A stretch of DNA of 8,994 bases, from NCBI GenBank assembly GCA_947474445.1, contig CANJJY010000166.1, positions 1 to 8,994 of the forward strand, read 5' to 3'. The notes beneath the pieces were generated by a model. It saw nothing but the letters and a program-made list of their open reading frames with translations, was not told the DNA's origin and ran no database searches. This stretch comes from Oligoflexaceae bacterium (GTDB lineage: Bacteria; Bdellovibrionota_B; Oligoflexia; Oligoflexales; Oligoflexaceae). The position numbers were made by a program, and so were the translations under genes. This document shows, piece after piece, positions 5,593-8,994 of the stretch; within the stretch, counting starts at the first letter, position 1, and each line of letters begins with the position of its first letter.

Positions 5593-6876
5593 TTATTGCA
5601 GCTGCGCCTTTGAAAATTCTTTGATCAAAGGGCAAACTTCCTTATCGTCTGGGCAGATCACATCAAAGGTGAGGACGTTCTGGTCAATGCCACCGCCCGT
5701 GATGTTCCAAAATCCTATGCCGGAAACTTCTTCGCGAATCTTCCGCTGATTCTTGGCTGTCCTGAAGTAAGCCTTCTCAAACACCTGCTTTCGTTCCTCT
5801 TGGGCTTTGGCCCCTCGATTCCGGACGATCTGCCAGCCAAATTCGCCGACGAAGAGGGGCTTTTGAAAGCCCTTGTTTTTCTTCATGTAGGCGATGTGCT
5901 CTTCGATCCACTGTTCGACAAATTCGTCTGGCTTATCTGCGTAACTCATGAACCAGTTGCCAGGCCAGGCGTGAATGGAGCACACATCGATGGCTGGAAT
6001 CGGGCAAAGCGTTTCAAAATAAGCGCCCTCTGAGACGTTTGAAACTGAGCTGCCATCGGGCAGAGTAGACGGCAGAGGGTTTTTGGTCTGCCAGGGATAG
6101 TTGCGATGAGCGGGATGATTCATCAGAAGGCCTTCTGCCCCATCACTGATGAGATGATGCGGATCGCTTTTCTTAATCAGTTGGGCTGCCCAAGTCATCC
6201 AGTCAACTGCAAGCTGGCCCGATGGATCGGTGCGTCCGCGAATCTCATTGATAGGCTCCCACATCATGATCGCAGGATCATCCTTGTAGAGCACGCCCGT
6301 AATGGTGTTCTTGCGATTGAGAACATCTTCCACGTACTTCGCATAGAGAATCTTGGTGCGCATATCCTTGAAGAAGATCTCGCGGTCTTTGTACTTCGCG
6401 ACCTCATCAGGAAATCCAAGCCATTTGTTCAGCAACTCGATTCCACCGTAGTCGAACCAGTAGTTGCTGAGAGTGATGATCAGCTTGATACCCTTCTTTC
6501 CAGCCGTCGCGACGACGTAGTCAAACAGCTTCCACTTGTCCTCGTTGTAGGAGCCATAGCTCGGCTGAAGTGAGTCGGGACCACCGTTCCAGAAACCCCA
6601 CATCCTGAGAGCATTCAAGCCCATTTCTTCCATAAGGGCAAATTGCTTGTCAGCTGAACTCTTGGAATTCAGCATCGAATAACTGTTGGTTGAACTGAAG
6701 CGATAGGGCTTGGACTTGTAGGTAAGCTCTGTGGGTCGCGCGGGATCAATGCGGACGAACTCGCTCGCGCCGTTTTCGAGGAGAAGATTATCTCCCGTCG
6801 CCGTTGACTTGCATTGGCAAAGGATCAGTGGGGTGACGAACAAGAAAAGAATGAGCCGGTAGCGGATACCACCCAT
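5593..6876 (-). CDS. GH5 family glycoside hydrolase, endo-beta-mannanase-like, exported lipoprotein
   Basis: This 427-residue protein resembles glycoside hydrolase family 5, subfamily 7 (mannan endo-1,4-beta-mannosidase). Those enzymes cut internal beta-1,4-mannosidic bonds by a retaining mechanism in a TIM barrel. Key motifs, numbered from ATG 6876, are GLNALRMWGFW (86-96), LSNYWFDYGG (136-145), and MWEPINE with the general acid/base Glu at 211. These are followed by CSIHAWPGNW with His at 302, FVGEFGW with the nucleophile Glu at 345, and GFWNITG near 388-394. The N-terminus is an export signal ending LILCQCKS. It resembles a lipoprotein signal, but neither C20 nor C22 has a perfect lipobox. 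ATG 6876 is preceded by AGAGG nine bases away. The frame extends to a TTG at 6951, but that is better read as the -35 element of the promoter. The substrate (mannan, or another beta-glucan) is not certain. Both catalytic residues are intact, so the enzyme should be active. Confidence 0.88.
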   Translation of the reverse strand: MGGIRYRLILFLFVTPLILCQCKSTATGDNLLLENGASEFVRIDPARPTELTYKSKPYRFSSTNSYSMLNSKSSADKQFALMEEMGLNALRMWGFWNGGPDSLQPSYGSYNEDKWKLFDYVVATAGKKGIKLIITLSNYWFDYGGIELLNKWLGFPDEVAKYKDREIFFKDMRTKILYAKYVEDVLNRKNTITGVLYKDDPAIMMWEPINEIRGRTDPSGQLAVDWMTWAAQLIKKSDPHHLISDGAEGLLMNHPAHRNYPWQTKNPLPSTLPDGSSVSNVSEGAYFETLCPIPAIDVCSIHAWPGNWFMSYADKPDEFVEQWIEEHIAYMKKNKGFQKPLFVGEFGWQIVRNRGAKAQEERKQVFEKAYFRTAKNQRKIREEVSGIGFWNITGGGIDQNVLTFDVICPDDKEVCPLIKEFSKAQLQ

Positions 6877-6922
6877 AGGGAGAAACCTCTGTAAGCATGC
6901 TTTTAGGAGGAAACGATACGAA

Positions 6923-6951
6923 AGATTAGCATTCTGCAGGGTCGATGACAA
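6923..6951 (-). promoter_or_regulatory. Candidate promoter of the GH5 gene
   Basis: On the minus strand TTGTCA (6951-6946, five of six matches to the -35 box) is followed by a 17-base spacer and TAATCT (6928-6923). TGC directly precedes the -10, giving an extended -10. The predicted start near 6916 would leave a leader of about 40 bases. The -10 hexamer itself is weak. Confidence 0.5.
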
Positions 6952-7073
6952 GAGAGATGGAATCCGGATTAAGGTGTTTGGGGTGGTCTGTAACTGTTTA
7001 AAATAATGGGGTTATTGTGGACTATTGAAGAACTAGTCAAGATTTAAGAGAGGGCGGCCGATACGAAAAAGTG

Positions 7074-7093
7074 AATTTGAGTTTCCTCAAGTT
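7074..7093 (+). promoter_or_regulatory. Small hairpin in the lipoprotein leader
   Basis: AATTTGAG (7074-7081) pairs with CTCAAGTT (7086-7093) over a TTTC loop, eight pairs including one G-U. It is upstream of the disrupted lipoprotein start. There is no following T-run. It may be leader structure or chance. Confidence 0.3.
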
Positions 7094-7106
7094 GACTGAA
7101 CCATAC

Positions 7107-7120
7107 AAAGCGAAAGCTTT
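7107..7120 (+). promoter_or_regulatory. GNRA-capped hairpin in the lipoprotein leader
   Basis: AAAGC (7107-7111) and GCTTT (7116-7120) form a perfect five-pair stem capped by a GAAA tetraloop. It is the second hairpin within 50 bases. I could not match the pair to a known riboswitch; the conserved core of the cyclic di-GMP class I riboswitch is not present. Confidence 0.3.
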
Positions 7121-7137
7121 AACCCTGGACGAAGAAC

Positions 7138-7235
7138 GTGGCGCAAAAAGGGCATAAAAAAATTTCATAGGAAAGGCCTCGATCGCTCTCTGGAGCGTTC
7201 TCATCGTCTCGTCCTGCCGCCCGGCCGATGACAGG
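7138..7235 (+). other. Signal-peptide coding region without a normal start, beside an A7 tract
   Basis: The frame of the downstream ORF continues upstream of its first ATG (7236) and reads IGKASIALWSVLIVSSCRPADD. This is a clear lipoprotein signal with lipobox VSSC (Cys codon 7215-7217). In this frame there is a TAA at 7155-7157 and no ATG, GTG or TTG between it and 7236; only ATA (7167) and ATC (7182) occur. A GTG at 7138 opens VAQKGHKK in a different frame and runs into the A7 tract (7156-7162), then stops at 7168. One extra A would join it to the signal peptide, giving a basic n-region. The alternative ATC start at 7182 follows AGGAAAGG by five bases. The region may be a phase-variable start, a frameshift mutation, a sequencing error or a rare start codon. 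Confidence 0.5.
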
Positions 7236-7745
7236 ATGATGGATGCCGCTCAATCTGATTCTGGCAAGATTGAGGAAGATATCTCGACCAACCGATCAGC
7301 AGCGCTGTATTTCCCTGGGACATCGCCTACTGTTCTCAGTTCGACGACGACGACGGCTACGACCTTCTACGACGCGATCCTTGCTGGTCATACCTGGGGG
7401 CTTTGTCAGCGCTTTAGAAATGGTATGAGTCTGCTCACCGCTACGTCTTATTCGGCCACCGAGCGCACCTACGAATTCACGGCGGTGGCTTACCCGAGCC
7501 GTGACTGCACGGGACAAAGGATCACCCAGTTCTCTTATCAAAACAACGGTCGCATCCTTTCCTTTGCCCGATCGACGCAAGCTGGAATTTGGTACGAATC
7601 TTGGCAGAATCTCTCGTCGACGACGGAAAATGGCTACTTTATGCGCCTCGTCGATGGAAAAATCGAAGTTATGCCCAGTTCTGATCCAAACCTCCTTAGA
7701 AATGTGCCTTTCGTAGCGAGCTGGACTTATGTGCTCTTGAGATAG
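7236..7745 (+). CDS. Small exported lipoprotein of unknown function (true start upstream, uncertain)
   Basis: I do not recognise this family. The ORF from ATG 7236 encodes 169 residues, but this ATG has no properly spaced Shine-Dalgarno, and a lipoprotein signal is readable in frame just upstream, so the true protein is probably about 30 residues longer. Past a Ser/Thr-rich linker (about 30-43), the body is mostly beta-type sequence with aromatic residues. It has two cysteines, in WGLC and SRDCTGQ, that could form a disulfide. The pattern is W-x-x-C, then basic and aromatic strands, then Y-P-S-x-D-C-T-G, and an end at FVASWTYVLLR. That could be a small barrel or lipocalin-like sandwich, but this is only an impression. 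It is followed after 24 bp by the LRR lipoprotein on the same strand, so the two are probably co-transcribed. If the A7 lesion is real, the gene may be a pseudogene in this strain. Confidence 0.65.
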   Translation: MMDAAQSDSGKIEEDISTNRSAALYFPGTSPTVLSSTTTTATTFYDAILAGHTWGLCQRFRNGMSLLTATSYSATERTYEFTAVAYPSRDCTGQRITQFSYQNNGRILSFARSTQAGIWYESWQNLSSTTENGYFMRLVDGKIEVMPSSDPNLLRNVPFVASWTYVLLR

Positions 7746-7769
7746 AGTGAGAATGTTGGAAGGAATGAA

Positions 7770-8994
7770 ATGGGAAGCTGTCACTATAATTTGATGATTG
7801 CAAGTCTCTTGCTTGGAGTTCTGAGTGCAAGCTTTTCTTGTACCAAAAAGAGCTCCTCGCATGCTGCGACCTCCATTCCAGCGATTCGAGACCGTGAAAA
7901 GGGAGCTGTCGATTCTGAGGGAAATCAGATCGAGGCTCAGCTCGGTAATCGAGATTTTGTTCCCTTCTGCGTTGCGGCCACGGATCCAGAAATTTTGAGA
8001 ACCATTGCCGCCTTGCGGGAATCCTTAGGTAGCAGTGATTGTGAAGGTCTTCAGGATCGTCTGCTGCTCGCCACAGAAATCAAATTGCCTAACAAAAAGC
8101 TTTTGAATATCGCTCCGATCGCTTTTGCCGTCAACATTACGACCCTTGATTTGAGCGGGAATTCAATAGAAGACTTGAAACCACTGGTTCTTCTCCGCTC
8201 GCTTCGCAACCTTGAGCTCTCTGAGAATAGGATCAGGGATCTCTCGCCTCTCACCAAAATTGACAAGCTCCAGATGCTTGGGTTGACCGATAACCTGGTC
8301 TCCGATCTCACGCCTTTGAAAGAGCTCAGGGAGTTGACGCTCCTCAAGGCTTCACGTAACTTGATCAGCAACCTAGCTCCCCTAGTCGCGCTGACCAAGC
8401 TGCAGTATCTGAGCATCCATACGAATCCGCTCCTGGATCTGTCTTCTCTCAGTTCCATGACCCAGCTCCGATCACTTGTGCTCCCGAACAATCTCGGGAT
8501 CAAGGATTTGACCCCCCTCTACGCGATTAAGAGTCTTGAACACTTGGATATTAAAGGGACGGGTGTCAGCGATATCAGTTTTGTGCAAAACTTTCCGCAT
8601 CTCAAGACCCTCCGTCTCTATGGAGAAAAATTTACCAATCTTTCTGCCCTTGGAAATCTCGGTGAGTTGACGACTCTGGAAATCAACTACGCCGAACCTT
8701 CTGCCGCCTCGGGGCAACTGCCACCGCTTGACTACAGCTTTCTCTCCACGATGACTACGCTCACGTCCCTCGACATTGTCGATTTATATTCGCTGGTTGA
8801 CTTCAACTTCGTGGGCGGTTTGACAAATCTCAAACGACTGCTCATCAGCAACCGGCGCGTGCAAGATGGTCAGCTTCTCAGTCGCCTGACGGGTCTGACC
8901 TTTCTCTCTCTCGATTACATCACGGCCACGCCTACTTTCCTCAATCTGATGCCTGAACTGGAAACCTTAAGCTTGCAGGGAACAAGGTTCACAG
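7770..8994 (+). CDS. Internalin-like leucine-rich-repeat lipoprotein (3' end outside window)
   Basis: Open from ATG 7770 to the right edge (408 complete codons). AGGA lies five bases before the ATG. The signal peptide has a hydrophobic core at residues 8-20 and ends SFSC, with lipidation expected at C24, followed by KKSSS. Residues 60-120 form an N-terminal cap with C67 and C91, a likely disulfide. From about 123, 22-residue repeats follow the SDS22/internalin pattern LxxLxLxxNxIxDLxPLxxL: TTLDLSGNSIEDLKPL, RNLELSENRIRDLSPL, QMLGLTDNLVSDLTPL and so on. At least eight are well formed. Around 301-345 a longer, irregular unit breaks the register, and repeats resume to the edge. Such proteins present a curved surface that binds other proteins. 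Envelope anchoring suggests a role in cell-surface, prey or host contact, or in envelope assembly; the partner is unknown. Confidence 0.92.
   Translation, partial: MGSCHYNLMIASLLLGVLSASFSCTKKSSSHAATSIPAIRDREKGAVDSEGNQIEAQLGNRDFVPFCVAATDPEILRTIAALRESLGSSDCEGLQDRLLLATEIKLPNKKLLNIAPIAFAVNITTLDLSGNSIEDLKPLVLLRSLRNLELSENRIRDLSPLTKIDKLQMLGLTDNLVSDLTPLKELRELTLLKASRNLISNLAPLVALTKLQYLSIHTNPLLDLSSLSSMTQLRSLVLPNNLGIKDLTPLYAIKSLEHLDIKGTGVSDISFVQNFPHLKTLRLYGEKFTNLSALGNLGELTTLEINYAEPSAASGQLPPLDYSFLSTMTTLTSLDIVDLYSLVDFNFVGGLTNLKRLLISNRRVQDGQLLSRLTGLTFLSLDYITATPTFLNLMPELETLSLQGTRFT

Larger units (their letters stand above)
6952..7137. other. Intergenic region between divergent GH5 and lipoprotein genes
   Basis: No convincing gene is seen on either strand. 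The stretch is AT-richer than its surroundings and holds an AT-rich patch TTTAAAATAAT (near 7000-7010), two short hairpins (listed separately) and a TTGACT at 7093-7098. No well-spaced -10 box follows the TTGACT. The promoter of the plus-strand lipoprotein pair should lie here but I cannot place it with confidence. Confidence 0.5.

Noticed and set aside
6877..6951. N-terminal extension of the GH5 ORF to TTG 6951
   Set aside because: It has no Shine-Dalgarno, would bury the signal peptide, and the TTG belongs to a better -35 promoter match.
7041..7170. Cyclic di-GMP riboswitch upstream of the lipoprotein pair
   Set aside because: A GAAA-capped hairpin and a GCGCAAAAAGGGC segment recall parts of the class I aptamer, but the order and conserved core do not match.
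7296..8717. Minus-strand ORFs opposite the two right-hand lipoproteins
   Set aside because: The plus strand encodes a leucine-rich-repeat solenoid and an in-frame exported protein; the minus ORFs are low-complexity shadows.

Overview
This window looks chromosomal and comes from a Gram-negative bacterium of intermediate GC. It has a bacterial type A RNase P RNA, Shine-Dalgarno-led genes, frequent GTG/TTG starts and at least four lipoprotein-type exported proteins. The mix of a large lipoprotein complement, an internalin-like leucine-rich-repeat lipoprotein and a GH5 enzyme would suit the Bdellovibrionota/Oligoflexia or a related deltaproteobacterial-type group. That placement is inference only; nothing here fixes the taxon.

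Left half, minus strand, read right to left: an RNHCP-domain zinc-ribbon gene (3900-3562); a well-formed sigma70-type promoter (3509-3481); the RNase P RNA gene rnpB (about 3472-3041); trmB for tRNA m7G46 methylation (2958-2209); an unrecognised 104-residue gene (2154-1840); ybeY for 16S rRNA maturation and ribosome quality control (1830-1282); and a CNNM/CBS/CorC membrane protein that runs off the left edge (1277 to <1). Gaps between ybeY and its neighbours are only 4-9 bp, and no intrinsic terminator is visible between rnpB and trmB. The rnpB promoter could therefore feed an operon devoted largely to RNA maturation.

Right half: a calcium-repeat (thrombospondin type 3-like) lipoprotein on plus (4016-5404) converges on a GH5 family, mannanase-like lipoprotein on minus (6876-5593), with a symmetric hairpin between them. 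Beyond a 200-300 bp intergenic region with a candidate GH5 promoter and two small hairpins, two exported lipoproteins lie in tandem on plus. The first is a small unknown protein (7236-7745) whose signal peptide is readable upstream but lacks a normal start codon and lies just after an A7 tract. The second is an internalin-like leucine-rich-repeat lipoprotein (7770 to >8994). These proteins are probably exported to the envelope, where they would bind or degrade polymers or contact other surfaces.

I see no mobile element, CRISPR array, tRNA, or clear new multi-gene system. The points most worth checking are the disrupted start at the A7 tract, the uncharacterised gene inside the trmB-ybeY cluster, and the RNHCP gene beside rnpB.
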